Shown in pieces: positions 17,814 through 26,558 of a stretch of 64,000 bases of DNA. The stretch lies in NCBI RefSeq assembly GCF_001514305.1, contig NZ_KQ949076.1, forward strand, positions 602,140 through 666,139, written 5' to 3'. The notes beneath the pieces are model-generated. The model saw only the letters and a program-made list of their open reading frames with translations, was not told where the DNA came from and searched no databases. This DNA is from Streptomyces dysideae. GTDB taxonomy: Bacteria; Actinomycetota; Actinomycetes; Streptomycetales; Streptomycetaceae. Both the position numbers and the translations under genes were made by a program. Each line of letters starts with the position of its first letter. The first letter of the stretch is position 1.

Positions 17814-19229
17814 ATGTCTCTGGCCTCCACACGCGTGCGCTTCGCCCCGTCCCCGACTGGAATGTTCCACGTGGGCGGGGCCCGGTCGGCTCTCTACAAC
17901 TGGGCCGTCGCAGGACAGTCTGGGGGCAAGTTCGTCCTGCGTATCGAGGACACCGACGCGGCTCGCAACAAGCCCGAGTGGATCGACGGCATCGTCAGCG
18001 CTCTCGCGTCGATCGGGATCTCCAAGGACGATCCCACGTTCGAGGGCCCCTACTTCCAGTCACAGAACGCCGACCGGCACCGCGAGGCCGCCCAGCAGCT
18101 CTACGCGCAAGGCCGCGCGTACTACTGCGACTGCGCCCGTGAGCAGGTTCAGGAGCGGACCGGTTCGCAGCACCTCGGCTACGACGGTTTCTGCCGGGAC
18201 CGGGGCCTCGAGTACGTGGAGGGCCGGGCCCTGCGGTTCCGTACGCCCACCCAGGGCGAGACGGTGGTCGTGGACCTGATCCGCGGTGAGCCGTCCTTCC
18301 CGAACTCGGCGATCGAGGACTTCGTCATCGCCCGCGGCGACGGCTCTCCGGTCTTCCTGATCGCCAACGTCGTCGACGACCTCGACGAGGGGATCACCCT
18401 GGTCATCCGCGGCGACGAGCACCTGTCGAACACGCCCAAGCAGCAACTGCTGTGGGAGGCGCTCGGCGCGAAGCCCCCGGTGTGGGCACACCTGCCGGTG
18501 ATCGTGAACGAGAAGCGGCAGAAGCTGTCCAAGCGCCGCGACAAGGTCGCTCTTGAGGACTACCTCGCCGAGGGCTACCTGCCGGAGGCGATGACCAACT
18601 ATCTGATGCTGCTCGGCTGGGGCCCCGGCGACGACGTCGAACTACGGCCGTACGAGGAGCTGGAGCAGAAGTTCCGCGTCGAGGACGTGAACACCTCCCC
18701 GGCCTTCTTCGACATCAAGAAGCTGACCGCGTTCAACGGCGAGTACATCCGCGCGCTGCCGGTAGGGAAGTTCATCGCGGCCTGTGAGCCGTGGCTACGC
18801 GCCCCGTACGCCAACTGGGCGCCCGAGGACTTCGACAAGGCGGCCTGGGAGGCGATCGCCCCGCATGCCCAGACCCGCTTGGCCATCCTGTCGGACATCA
18901 CGGCCAACGTCGACTTCCTCTTCCTGAAGGAGCCGGTGGAGGACGAGGCGTCCTGGACCAAAGCAATGAAGGGCGATCCTGCGGCCCTCCTGGTCACGGC
19001 CCGCGCCAAGCTGGAGACGGCCGACTGGACCAACCCCGAGTCCCTCAAGGCGGCGGTCCTGGCCGCTGGCGAGGAGCACAGCACGAAGCTGGGCAAGGCC
19101 CAAGCCCCGGTGCGCGTCGCTGTCACGGGCCGCACGGTCGGCCTGCCTCTCTTCGAGTCCCTGGAGGTCCTCGGCAAGGACCTCACGCTGGCCCGGATCG
19201 ACGCGGCCCTGGCGAAGCTCGCCGACTGA
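17814..19229 (+). CDS. gltX: Glutamyl-tRNA synthetase, probably a second copy
   Basis: A 471-residue class I synthetase joining glutamate to tRNA-Glu. The HIGH motif is HVGG at residues 19-22 within [21 protein letters not shown], and the KMSKS loop is KLSKR at 237-241. The anticodon-binding helical domain is complete to the end, so this is not a short glutamyl-Q enzyme. ATG at 17814 begins right before the conserved N terminus. No T-box precedes it, unlike the seryl and aspartyl genes. Its placement among accessory genes suggests a duplicate, for resistance or to feed a pathway. Confidence 0.93.
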   Translation: MSLASTRVRFAPSPTGMFHVGGARSALYNWAVAGQSGGKFVLRIEDTDAARNKPEWIDGIVSALASIGISKDDPTFEGPYFQSQNADRHREAAQQLYAQGRAYYCDCAREQVQERTGSQHLGYDGFCRDRGLEYVEGRALRFRTPTQGETVVVDLIRGEPSFPNSAIEDFVIARGDGSPVFLIANVVDDLDEGITLVIRGDEHLSNTPKQQLLWEALGAKPPVWAHLPVIVNEKRQKLSKRRDKVALEDYLAEGYLPEAMTNYLMLLGWGPGDDVELRPYEELEQKFRVEDVNTSPAFFDIKKLTAFNGEYIRALPVGKFIAACEPWLRAPYANWAPEDFDKAAWEAIAPHAQTRLAILSDITANVDFLFLKEPVEDEASWTKAMKGDPAALLVTARAKLETADWTNPESLKAAVLAAGEEHSTKLGKAQAPVRVAVTGRTVGLPLFESLEVLGKDLTLARIDAALAKLAD

Positions 19230-19386
19230 CCACTTCGCGACAAGGTCCCGTCGCCCGCGTGGGGAGGCGGGACCCGACGTCGCGGAAGTATGTCGTGACA
19301 AAGCGGGCCAGCGCGACGGCATATGGGCGTGGACCTCAAGAGTTATTTGGTTGCTCGAGAAAACGCTGCCTGATGCACTGAACGGC

Positions 19387-20136
19387 ATGGCGACCATCAC
19401 CGGCGAGATGAGGACCACGTTCCGTCAGCAGGGATTCATAGTGATTCCAGACGTGCTCCGCGGCGAACAGATCGCCACAGGCCGCAGGGTGGTCGCCGCC
19501 ATGCTGGAGCGGCAGCCCCCCGCCGACGACCACGTCGGACCGTATTTCCTGTGGCCGTCCTTCCCTCCAACCGGCCATCCACTGCTCGACCTCTATCGGG
19601 AGACGGGCATCGGGCAGCTCGCCACCCAGCTGCTGCGTACCGATTTGGCCGTGCAGGACCCCGTTTTCGCACAGGTGGCCACAACGATCCCGCCCTGGCC
19701 GCATCGGCCGGGCGGGCCGCACGTCGACGGCCTGACGCCGGGGGAAGCGGACGGACGTCCGGGGACGTTCTCGCTGCTGGCCGGCGTATGGCTCACCGAT
19801 CACGACCGGCGGCATCGGGGGAACCTATGGGTCTGGCCGGGAACCCATCTGCGGTTCGGGCAATACCTCGCCGAACGCGGCGCAGACGCCCTGGCTTGCG
19901 TCGAGGAGATGAATCCGGGCCCCTATCCGAAGATCGAACTCGGAGAGCCGACGCAGGCCGTCGGCGGTGCGGGCAGTGTGCTGTTCGCGCACTACCTGCT
20001 CGCCCACAACATCGGTAACCACGACGGTCCAGCTGACGAGGGGCGGCGCGAGACGGTGTACTACCGGCTCCATGCGAGCGGCCACCGTGATCGGTGGCGC
20101 GAGGCCGTCACTGATCCGCTCGCCGAATTCCGCTGA
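19387..20136 (+). CDS. PhyH-type Fe(II)/2-oxoglutarate dioxygenase 1
   Basis: A 249-residue protein of the phytanoyl-CoA dioxygenase family. The iron ligands are visible as PHVDG (His112, Asp114) and the distal His207 in LLAHNIGNH, with RRETVYYRLH supplying the Arg that binds 2-oxoglutarate. Such enzymes hydroxylate or halogenate unactivated carbons in natural-product pathways and lipid metabolism. It follows gltX by about 160 bp on the same strand. A second, divergent family member lies at 42329-43054. ATG at 19387 is chosen; 19351 is an alternative. The substrate is unknown. Confidence 0.82.
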   Translation: MATITGEMRTTFRQQGFIVIPDVLRGEQIATGRRVVAAMLERQPPADDHVGPYFLWPSFPPTGHPLLDLYRETGIGQLATQLLRTDLAVQDPVFAQVATTIPPWPHRPGGPHVDGLTPGEADGRPGTFSLLAGVWLTDHDRRHRGNLWVWPGTHLRFGQYLAERGADALACVEEMNPGPYPKIELGEPTQAVGGAGSVLFAHYLLAHNIGNHDGPADEGRRETVYYRLHASGHRDRWREAVTDPLAEFR

Positions 20137-20310
20137 TAGGGCACGACGTGAGGAGCCGGGTCTGTGCGTAGTGTCGACCGACCAGTGTCGGTCGGCCATA
20201 CCCGCCAAGTCCGGCAGCAACCGCCTCACCTCTCCAGAAGTGCACACCGGGTAGATGATCAGCTCAGACTGGACGGCATCGCAGGTTCCACCGGCAGAGC
20301 CAGCGATAAA

Positions 20311-20350
20311 GCCCTGCCCCTCAGCTACGGGGGGAGCCGAGGGACAGGGC
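20311..20350 (-). terminator. Hairpin between convergent genes
   Basis: GCCCTGCCCCTCAGCT pairs with AGCCGAGGGACAGGGC across an 8-nt loop. On the minus-strand transcript the two imperfect positions become G-U pairs, so the 16-bp stem is complete. No T-run follows. It lies downstream of the dioxygenase gene and downstream of the dyad at 20476 on the minus strand. It may terminate transcription or end a short RNA. Confidence 0.55.
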
Positions 20351-20475
20351 GGCTCTTCACCAGGCCAGCCGCAAAAGGCCATGGCGAGGCTGGTAGTCGC
20401 GCGCTGGCTACGCGATGGTGAGCACAGGAGCGCCTGTCGTTTCCCAACTCTGCATTAACAGAAGGGACTTGGCAC

Positions 20476-20489
20476 ATCACGCGCGTGAT
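20476..20489. promoter_or_regulatory. Dyad ATCAC-GCGC-GTGAT
   Basis: Same 5-4-5 dyad as at 29614, 46591, 46796 and 50845. Here it lies in a convergent intergenic region, not in front of an obvious gene. Confidence 0.5.
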
Positions 20490-20587
20490 ATTGCTGTCGG
20501 CGGCAGACTGGCTACCTTCTCCTTATCGTGGCGGAGGTTCAGGCGGGCTGAGGGGCTGCCTGCCTGAGGGGAAGATTCCGGTAACTC

Positions 20588-21760
20588 TCACCCCAGCGAC
20601 CTTCGCACCGCGGCGACCAGCAACGTCGCTCGCACATCATCGGGGCCCCCGATGATGTGGTTCATCGCGTAGCCGAACGCGATCCCGTGCTCCGGGTCGG
20701 CGAAGCCGAGTGAGCCGCCGCGACCGGTGTGGCCGAAAGCGTTGGGCCCGGTCATGGGGTTGGTCTCGGTCGGCAGCATGTATCCGGAGCTGAACCGGCT
20801 CGGCGCCACCATCACCTGGTCCGCACCGCTTGCCTGCTCCTTGGTCGCCGATGCGAGGGTCTCCGGAGTGAGCAGGCGTACGCCGTCCACCTCGCCGATC
20901 AGCGCCGCGTACATGCGCGCTAGTCCGCGCGCGGTGCCGATGCCATTGGAGGCCGGGAGTTCCGCAGCCTGGACCTCGAGCGAGTTGAAGTCGATCTCGG
21001 CCGGGTCAGTGACCGCGAACGCCCTGTTGCTAAACGAGTTCGGGTCGCGCCACGCCGCGACCAGTTCGCGGAGTTCTTCGGGGATCGACTCCGGAGGCAC
21101 GGTGGTGAAATCGACATCGGGCTGCTGATACACCATCCGGCTGACCCGGTCGCGTTCACTCGCCGGCAACCCGATGAAGAAGTCCAATCCCAGAGGGCCG
21201 GCGATCTCGTCGGCGAAGAAGCGGCCCGGTGTGCGGCCGGACACCCGGCGGATCACCTCGCCGACCAACCAGCCGAAGGTCCTGCCGTGATATCCGTGCG
21301 CGGTGCCTGGAGTCCACACGGGACGTTGAGCGGCCAGTGCGGCCGCCATCGGCTGCCAGGCCAGCGCCTCGGCCAGCGGAACCGGTTGGTCCAGCGCGAC
21401 CAAGCCAGCCTGGTGGGAGAGCAGCCAGCGCACCGGGATCTCCGCCTTGCCGTTTGCGGCGAACTCCGGCCAGTACTTGGCCACCGGCGCGTCCAGATCC
21501 ATCACTCCGCGCTGGGCCAGCAGGTGCGCTGCGGTGGCGGTCGCCCCCTTGGTCGCCGAGTAGACCAATTGCAGCGTGTCCCGCTCCCACGGACGACCGG
21601 TGTCAGGGTCGGCTATCCCACCCCACAGGTCCACCACCGGCCGACCATCCCGGTACACGCACACTGCCGCGCCGACGTCCCCGTGCTGATCGAAGTTCGC
21701 CGCGAACGCCTCACCCACCGGCTCGAACCCGTCCGCGACCTCACCGTTGATCGTCGTCAT
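20588..21760 (-). CDS. Serine hydrolase of the class C beta-lactamase / EstB esterase family
   Basis: A 390-residue protein. The catalytic tetrad SATK (residues 68-71) lies in LVYSATKGATA and a Tyr motif in HGYHGRTFGWLVGE, as in family VIII esterases and D-aminopeptidase-like proteins rather than true beta-lactamases. Near the C terminus is FGHTGRGGSLGFADPEHGI, the HTG-type third motif. No signal peptide is seen, arguing for a cytoplasmic esterase or amide hydrolase. ATG at 21760 (MTTINGEV) is preferred to the longer start. It lies about 70 bp behind the XRE regulator on the same strand. Confidence 0.85.
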   Translation of the reverse strand: MTTINGEVADGFEPVGEAFAANFDQHGDVGAAVCVYRDGRPVVDLWGGIADPDTGRPWERDTLQLVYSATKGATATAAHLLAQRGVMDLDAPVAKYWPEFAANGKAEIPVRWLLSHQAGLVALDQPVPLAEALAWQPMAAALAAQRPVWTPGTAHGYHGRTFGWLVGEVIRRVSGRTPGRFFADEIAGPLGLDFFIGLPASERDRVSRMVYQQPDVDFTTVPPESIPEELRELVAAWRDPNSFSNRAFAVTDPAEIDFNSLEVQAAELPASNGIGTARGLARMYAALIGEVDGVRLLTPETLASATKEQASGADQVMVAPSRFSSGYMLPTETNPMTGPNAFGHTGRGGSLGFADPEHGIAFGYAMNHIIGGPDDVRATLLVAAVRRSLG

Positions 21761-21831
21761 GCCGACCATCCTGGCATTTCGGCCGCTCGCCCGGAGGGTG
21801 GTCCCTCTCGGTGCGCCCAACCTCATCTCGA

Positions 21832-23175
21832 TCAGGCTGCGACGGGAAGCGCCTGAAGGCGTTCACGGAACTCGCGGACGGCCGGAACTGACTTGTGCGG
21901 TTCAAGCCGCGCAGAGAACTCCTTCAGGCGGTCCAGGGCCCGCACGGAACTGACCTTGCCTTCGAGGAGCTCAGCACCGTAGTTGGCGGCGTCGAGCGCG
22001 CCGTCCAAGTCGTTACCGGCGAGCCTGGCCTCAGCCAGGCGGCTGGACCGTACGGCCTTGTCCCGGGGCGCGGCCTTCATGACGGAGGTCTCCAGCGAGC
22101 TCGTCGCGCGCTCCACCTGGCCCGAGCGCAACAAAACCTTGCCCTCGGTCGACTTCAGCTGCGCCTCGCCGAACCAGTCGAGCCAGTCCGGGTTTTCCTC
22201 CACCGTGTGGCGCTCCCAGAGAGAAGCGGCGCGGTTCAGCGCCGTACCAGCCCTCCAGTGGTCGCCGTCGCGGGACAGCGCCTCGGCCTTGTGCAGGTAG
22301 AGAAAGGACTGGGTGTAGCGCGACAGCGTTCGAGGAGCGTTGTCGATGGCGGTCGAGATGAGGTCGACTCGCTCGGCGGTCCGTCCGGCCTCGGAGACGT
22401 GGACCCCCATCTCCGCCAGGACGAAGGCCCCGAAGGCGTCGTCTCCAGCCGTCCGGGCGCTGCGCAGGGCCCCGACGTAGTACCGCTGTCCTGCGGACCG
22501 CAGCCCAGCGTCGTAGGCCATCCAGCCGGTCAGATGCGACACCCGGGCCGCCAGTGCGTACAGCCGGATGCGGATCTTGTCCGTGTAGCGGCCAGCGTCC
22601 AGGAGACCGGTGATCAGGGCGAGATCGCCGCGCGCCTGCTCCAGGAGCCGGGCGCCTCCGAGCTGGTCGTCGAGTGTGCGGAGTGTGCTGATGCGCTGCT
22701 CGATCGTCGAGACCATCGTGTCGGTGACGCGATCTCCGTTGAGCCCTGAGGCGAAGGCGGAGGGCGCCTCAGCCCAGCTCGCTGCGAGCCCCGTCAGGGC
22801 CGCGCCTGTGATGGTGAGAAACCCCCGACGGTCCATGCGGCCACTCCCAACCAGATCAGCCAGAGCCTCGACGGTACCGGCCTCGGTCCAGGGGGCAGTG
22901 AGCCCAGTTACTTCCCACACGGGGAGCCACCGCGGCCATCCTTCGGCCTGAACCTGTTCGTACGGAACGCGCAGCAGGTCGGCGAGGACGCGCTGAGCGT
23001 CGGCGTCCGGCTCCTGGCCTTGCTCCCACTTCCAGACGGTCGTGCGATTGGTGGCCAGGGGGATGCTCAGTTCCTTCCCCCGCGCCTGCATGAGCCGGGC
23101 CAGCTCGGCCTTCCCCCATCCGCTCGACTGACGGACGAAGGTCAGTGGGTGCACTGCTAACGACTCACCAGTCAT
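21832..23175 (-). CDS. XRE-type regulator with twin-arginine-like segment and TPR domain
   Basis: About 447 residues. The HTH is in GWGKAELARLMQARGKELSI and TNRTTVWKWEQGQEPD (residues 15-55). Then comes MDRRGFLTITGAALTGLAASW, which looks like a twin-arginine signal but lies internally, as often in this Streptomyces regulator family. The C-terminal 300 residues are TPR-like helices (GTALNRAASLWERH; SLETSVMKAAPRDKAV). A hydrolase gene follows. ATG at 23175 (MTGESLAVH) is preferred; 23232 is possible. Probably a cytoplasmic regulator responding to an unknown signal. Confidence 0.8.
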   Translation of the reverse strand: MTGESLAVHPLTFVRQSSGWGKAELARLMQARGKELSIPLATNRTTVWKWEQGQEPDADAQRVLADLLRVPYEQVQAEGWPRWLPVWEVTGLTAPWTEAGTVEALADLVGSGRMDRRGFLTITGAALTGLAASWAEAPSAFASGLNGDRVTDTMVSTIEQRISTLRTLDDQLGGARLLEQARGDLALITGLLDAGRYTDKIRIRLYALAARVSHLTGWMAYDAGLRSAGQRYYVGALRSARTAGDDAFGAFVLAEMGVHVSEAGRTAERVDLISTAIDNAPRTLSRYTQSFLYLHKAEALSRDGDHWRAGTALNRAASLWERHTVEENPDWLDWFGEAQLKSTEGKVLLRSGQVERATSSLETSVMKAAPRDKAVRSSRLAEARLAGNDLDGALDAANYGAELLEGKVSSVRALDRLKEFSARLEPHKSVPAVREFRERLQALPVAA

Positions 23176-23382
23176 GTCAGGCCTCCCGTCATCCCCGCTC
23201 GATGATGGGAGACTACCCACGCTGACGTGCACATGAGAGCCAACAGCGTCGAGAGAAACCCCCTAGAAACCTTCCCGCCTGGTCACCAGATGGTTTCACT
23301 GATTCACCAGGCCGTTCAGCACCCCGCCGGCCAGAGAGCTCGGTTCTGCACGAGATCACCGATCTACTGATGGAGCCTCGCC

Positions 23383-23940
23383 ATGCGCTATCCGGCGACG
23401 AGCACCCCCTCGTCGACGAGTCGGTCCCCGATCACCACACACCCGGTGGGCGAGGTACTACTTGGCGCTTCCATCCGGCGGGGTTCATGGACAGAACGCA
23501 TCAGCGACTCCGACGAGACGCGAGACGCCCGCCGGTGCCGGCAGTGCCAATGCGTCCTTAGTCGATATAACGAGGAGCCATATTGCAGCGCCTGTTCACG
23601 CAGGAGGCGGCATCTGTCTGAGCCAGCTCCATGCGTGCCTACCGAGGTGTGGACCCGTACAGACATTCAGGAAGCACTGCTCGCTCGCGACTTCGGCAGG
23701 CTATGTCAACTGGTGCGAGTCGCCAGCAACTTACGGCAGAGTGACATGACTGTACTCACAGGGCTGAGCCAGGCCTTCTTGTCCATGCTCGAGTCAGGCA
23801 CACGTCGGCTGACGAACATAGACAAAATCGTCGAGCTCCTTGCAGGACTCGGTGCTCCAGCGGAACTCACTGGCCCCATGCTCCGAATGCCGAACTGGAT
23901 GCGCGATGAGTCCGACGAATCGCCTGGCATGCACGAGTGA
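23383..23940 (+). CDS. Zinc-ribbon XRE regulator (paralogue 2 of 5)
   Basis: About 185 residues with the layout of the gene at 11325: variable N terminus, zinc ribbon CRQCQCVLSRYNEEPYCSAC at about residues 52-71, then FGRLCQLVRVASNLRQSDM, the HTH LTGLSQAFLSMLESG and RRLTNIDKIVELL, ending in ELTGPML. It is monocistronic. No ATCAC-N4-GTGAT dyad is seen directly upstream. The start is uncertain because the N-terminal 45 residues are not conserved among the copies. Confidence 0.8.
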   Translation: MRYPATSTPSSTSRSPITTHPVGEVLLGASIRRGSWTERISDSDETRDARRCRQCQCVLSRYNEEPYCSACSRRRRHLSEPAPCVPTEVWTRTDIQEALLARDFGRLCQLVRVASNLRQSDMTVLTGLSQAFLSMLESGTRRLTNIDKIVELLAGLGAPAELTGPMLRMPNWMRDESDESPGMHE

Positions 23941-24293
23941 CTCCATGGCGCAAGGGTGCGCCTGCCCAAGAACGAGACATTGGCCCAGGCCGGTACGGGA
24001 TTCGGCGTCTCCACTGCGACTGCCGGCTGGTACGTTGTTTATGTCGTGCCAGGTTATGGCCCTGGCAGACCGGGCGTGTCGCGGAGCCGGGGCCACGGTC
24101 CGCACTCCGTATTACGGCCGTGACCTGCCCAATAAATACGCCCAGTTCAACCAGGAGCAGCCCGGCTGAGAGCACTGGGCGAACGGGCCTTAGCTTGCCT
24201 GAAGTAATGGCGGATTTCCGCAAAACCCGCTGCAGCACGAGCCGACTCGGCTCGCTGAGTCACAACTGAAACGGGTTATCTGCCGATCCAGTC
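23941..24293. other. Intergenic interval, 353 bp
   Basis: Lies between two convergently ending zinc-ribbon XRE genes. I see no gene, strong hairpin or repeat here. Confidence 0.5.
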
Positions 24294-24752
24294 CTACAAC
24301 GGAGGATGCCCCAACGGCTCCGAGGGTTCGCCATGGGGTGGAGTGGGGTGCGCTGGGGTCCGCAGCATGGGGCCAGTGAGCTCGATCGGCACGTCAAGGC
24401 CATCGAGCATCATGATGATCTTGTCGATGCTGGTGAGCCGCCGTACGCCTGATTCAAGCATCGACAGAAACGACTGACCGAGCCCGGTCAACGTGGCCAG
24501 GTCTTCTTGTCGCAGCCCTCCAAGACGGCGGACCAGCACACAGAAAGTCCCAAAATCCCGCATGGCGAGCGCTTGTTGAACCTCGGCGTCGGACCAGACG
24601 TGCGCCAGCGTCGGTGGCTCTTGTGTCCGGCGGATGCACGCGGCGCAGGACGTCTCATCGTTGTAGCGGCTGAGGTGGCATCCACACCCTTTGCACCGGC
24701 GCGCTTGTCGGGGGCGAGGTGCCTCGAAGGTAGGTACGACCGATGCGGACAC
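24294..24752 (-). CDS. Zinc-ribbon XRE regulator (paralogue 3 of 5)
   Basis: A 152-residue protein, the shortest copy and probably the cleanest start: CKGCGCHLSRYNDETSCAAC at about residues 20-39, HTH LRQEDLATLTGLGQSFLSML, RRLTSIDKIIMMLDGLDVPIELTGPML. It lies convergent with the copy at 23383, 350 bp away, pointing to local duplication. A GGAGGAG ribosome site precedes the ATG. Confidence 0.83.
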   Translation of the reverse strand: MSASVVPTFEAPRPRQARRCKGCGCHLSRYNDETSCAACIRRTQEPPTLAHVWSDAEVQQALAMRDFGTFCVLVRRLGGLRQEDLATLTGLGQSFLSMLESGVRRLTSIDKIIMMLDGLDVPIELTGPMLRTPAHPTPPHGEPSEPLGHPPL

Positions 24753-24954
24753 ATCTCCTCCGTTTAGTGGGCACTCTTTCGCAGCCAGTCGCTGGGACGA
24801 CTGGTGGGGCTATGGCGGGTACAGGACCATGACATCGGCGACTGGGTAGCTGAGGTATCACGGACTGCTACCGAAGCTGTTCATCGTGCCGGAGGCGACT
24901 TTTCAACATCCGCTTACACACAGGTTCATGAGAGGGAGACTTAGGGTCCGAATC

Positions 24955-25995
24955 ATGACGAGGGACGGGCAGGCGGTATCGGACATGGCGAAGCGCCGCG
25001 TTGGGTGGCGTCCGGACAAACTCCGCGCCATGCGCGAGGCGCATGGGCTGACCCTTGAAGGGGCTGGGGAGCGGCTGCGGGACGTCGCGCGCAGTGCTGG
25101 CATCACGCAGCCGGCAGCAAACTTTCAGACCCTTTGGCAGCACGAGCAAGGTGAGGTCTATCCCGGTCCTCACTACCGCCGTGCGTACTGCTTGCTCTAC
25201 AGGGCGACGGAGCCTGAGCTTGGTTTTCGGAACGCGTTGCCGGACGAGGCAACGCTGTTGAAGCTCACTCCCTCAAGTGACCTTCACAATGGCGCTCACG
25301 TGTTGGCTGTGGAACGCGCCCTCGCACAGATCGCGCCAGGGACGGACGACTCCGACGGGCGGGAAGTACAGCAGCGGATCATCGACGCTTGGAAGCGGCG
25401 TCATACCGGTGGCGACCCGAACCGGCCGACGTTGCTGATGGTGGGTGGTTTTGCGGGGAGTGGGAAGTCGGAGTTTTCCCGCTTTATCTCCCGGCTCACC
25501 GGCTGGCCCGTGCTCGACAAGGATCCGATCACGCGGCCCTTGGTGGAGCGGCTCTTGGTGGAGTTGGGTAGCGAGCCGAATGACCGGCACTCCGCGGTCT
25601 ACCGTGACCACGTGCGGCCGCTGGAGTACCAGTGCCTCCTGGAGACGGCGTACGCGAATGTCGACTGTTCCATCAGCACAGTGTTGAGCGCGCCCTTCGT
25701 GTCGGAGGTCACGGATGTGCGCTGGATGCGGCGATTGGTCAACCGGTGCGAGGCCCGGGGCGTGAACGTCGCCGTGGTCTGGGTGCAGTGTGACCTCGAA
25801 ACGATGCACGAGTACATCAGCTTCCGATCCGCGGCCCGCGACAGTTGGAAATTGCAGCACTGGGAGGAGTACGCCGCGACCATTGATCCTGAGCTTCGGC
25901 CCGCCGTGCCGCACCTGGTGGTGGACAACCGGCTTGGCTCTGCTATTTCCCTCACCGACCAGGTGCGTCAGGTCTTCGGGACAGTCTTCTCATGA
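24955..25995 (+). CDS. HTH-domain P-loop kinase
   Basis: About 346 residues. An N-terminal XRE-like region (KLRAMREAHGLTLEGAGERL, then a Gln/Trp segment) is followed by a P-loop ATPase domain with Walker A LMVGGFAGSGKSEFSR, a DKDPI acidic motif that could bind substrate or metal, and a C-terminal VVWVQCDLETMHEYI. The kinase part resembles zeta-toxin/AAA_33-type small-molecule kinases. The gene overlaps the next by 4 bp (ATGA at 25992). An ATG at 24886 or 24985 is also possible as start. Likely partner in a two-gene signalling or nucleotide-metabolism unit. Confidence 0.7.
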   Translation: MTRDGQAVSDMAKRRVGWRPDKLRAMREAHGLTLEGAGERLRDVARSAGITQPAANFQTLWQHEQGEVYPGPHYRRAYCLLYRATEPELGFRNALPDEATLLKLTPSSDLHNGAHVLAVERALAQIAPGTDDSDGREVQQRIIDAWKRRHTGGDPNRPTLLMVGGFAGSGKSEFSRFISRLTGWPVLDKDPITRPLVERLLVELGSEPNDRHSAVYRDHVRPLEYQCLLETAYANVDCSISTVLSAPFVSEVTDVRWMRRLVNRCEARGVNVAVVWVQCDLETMHEYISFRSAARDSWKLQHWEEYAATIDPELRPAVPHLVVDNRLGSAISLTDQVRQVFGTVFS

Positions 25996-26543
25996 ACCAG
26001 GGGCTCTTGTTGTACGGCCCGCCGGCGTCAGGCAAGGACACCGTTACTGCGGCCCTCAGCGATCTCAACGCTCTCTATAGGGCCTTCACACGCTTGAAGG
26101 TGGGCACGGGGAAGACACAGGGCTATCGAATGGGCACGCCCGAAGAGCTGGCTGATCTCGAAGAGCGCGGCGACGTCCTCTACTCCAATGCCCGGTACGG
26201 CAATATCTACATCGTCGATCGCCCTGGCCTGGCGCTGGCGATGGAAGGAAGCCGTATCCCGGTCCTGCATCTGGGCCAGGTGGCAGGCATCGAAGCTGTC
26301 GCCGACGGCTATCCAGCCGCCTGGTCTCGTGTCCTGTTGTGGTGTTCACGGGAGGCCACCGCTGCGCGGTCGAAGGAGCGGGGAGACGGCGATACGGATG
26401 CGCGGCTTGCTGCCTGGGATGCAACCGAGCAGGACCTCGCCGAGAACAGCCAGGTGAAGTGGGACTTGCGGGTCGATACCGAGGCCAACTCGCCCGCCGC
26501 CACTGCTCTACAGATTGATCGCCTCATTCGCACTCCGGGATGA
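25992..26543 (+). CDS. Nucleotide-kinase-like P-loop protein
   Basis: A 183-residue protein with Walker A LYGPPASGKDT at residues 7-17 and a guanylate-kinase-like segment (GTGKTQGYRMGTPEELADLE; GNIYIVDRPGLALAM). Length and layout fit a nucleoside-monophosphate kinase fold, but the guanylate kinase GMP-binding residues are not clearly preserved. It is translationally coupled to the HTH-kinase upstream. The substrate is unknown. Confidence 0.7.
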   Translation: MNQGLLLYGPPASGKDTVTAALSDLNALYRAFTRLKVGTGKTQGYRMGTPEELADLEERGDVLYSNARYGNIYIVDRPGLALAMEGSRIPVLHLGQVAGIEAVADGYPAAWSRVLLWCSREATAARSKERGDGDTDARLAAWDATEQDLAENSQVKWDLRVDTEANSPAATALQIDRLIRTPG

Positions 26544-26558
26544 CGAGAAGAAAGCCTG

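Larger units (their letters stand above)
20137..20587. other. Convergent intergenic region with strong hairpin and operator-like dyad
   Basis: 451 bp between two convergent genes. It contains a 40-nt hairpin at 20311-20350 and an ATCAC-N4-GTGAT dyad at 20476-20489. A minus-strand frame from about 20382 (QSELIIYPVCTSGEVRRLL) looks somewhat coding-like but runs into antisense of the dioxygenase gene. No gene is called. Confidence 0.4.

Noticed and set aside
20588..21760. True beta-lactamase resistance gene
   Set aside because: SxxK is present, but the Tyr motif is of esterase/EstB type and no signal peptide is seen, so secretion and lactam hydrolysis are not supported.
22750..22850. Twin-arginine export signal in the XRE-TPR protein (MDRRGFLTITG)
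   Set aside because: It lies over 100 residues from the start, behind the HTH, so it cannot act as an N-terminal export signal.
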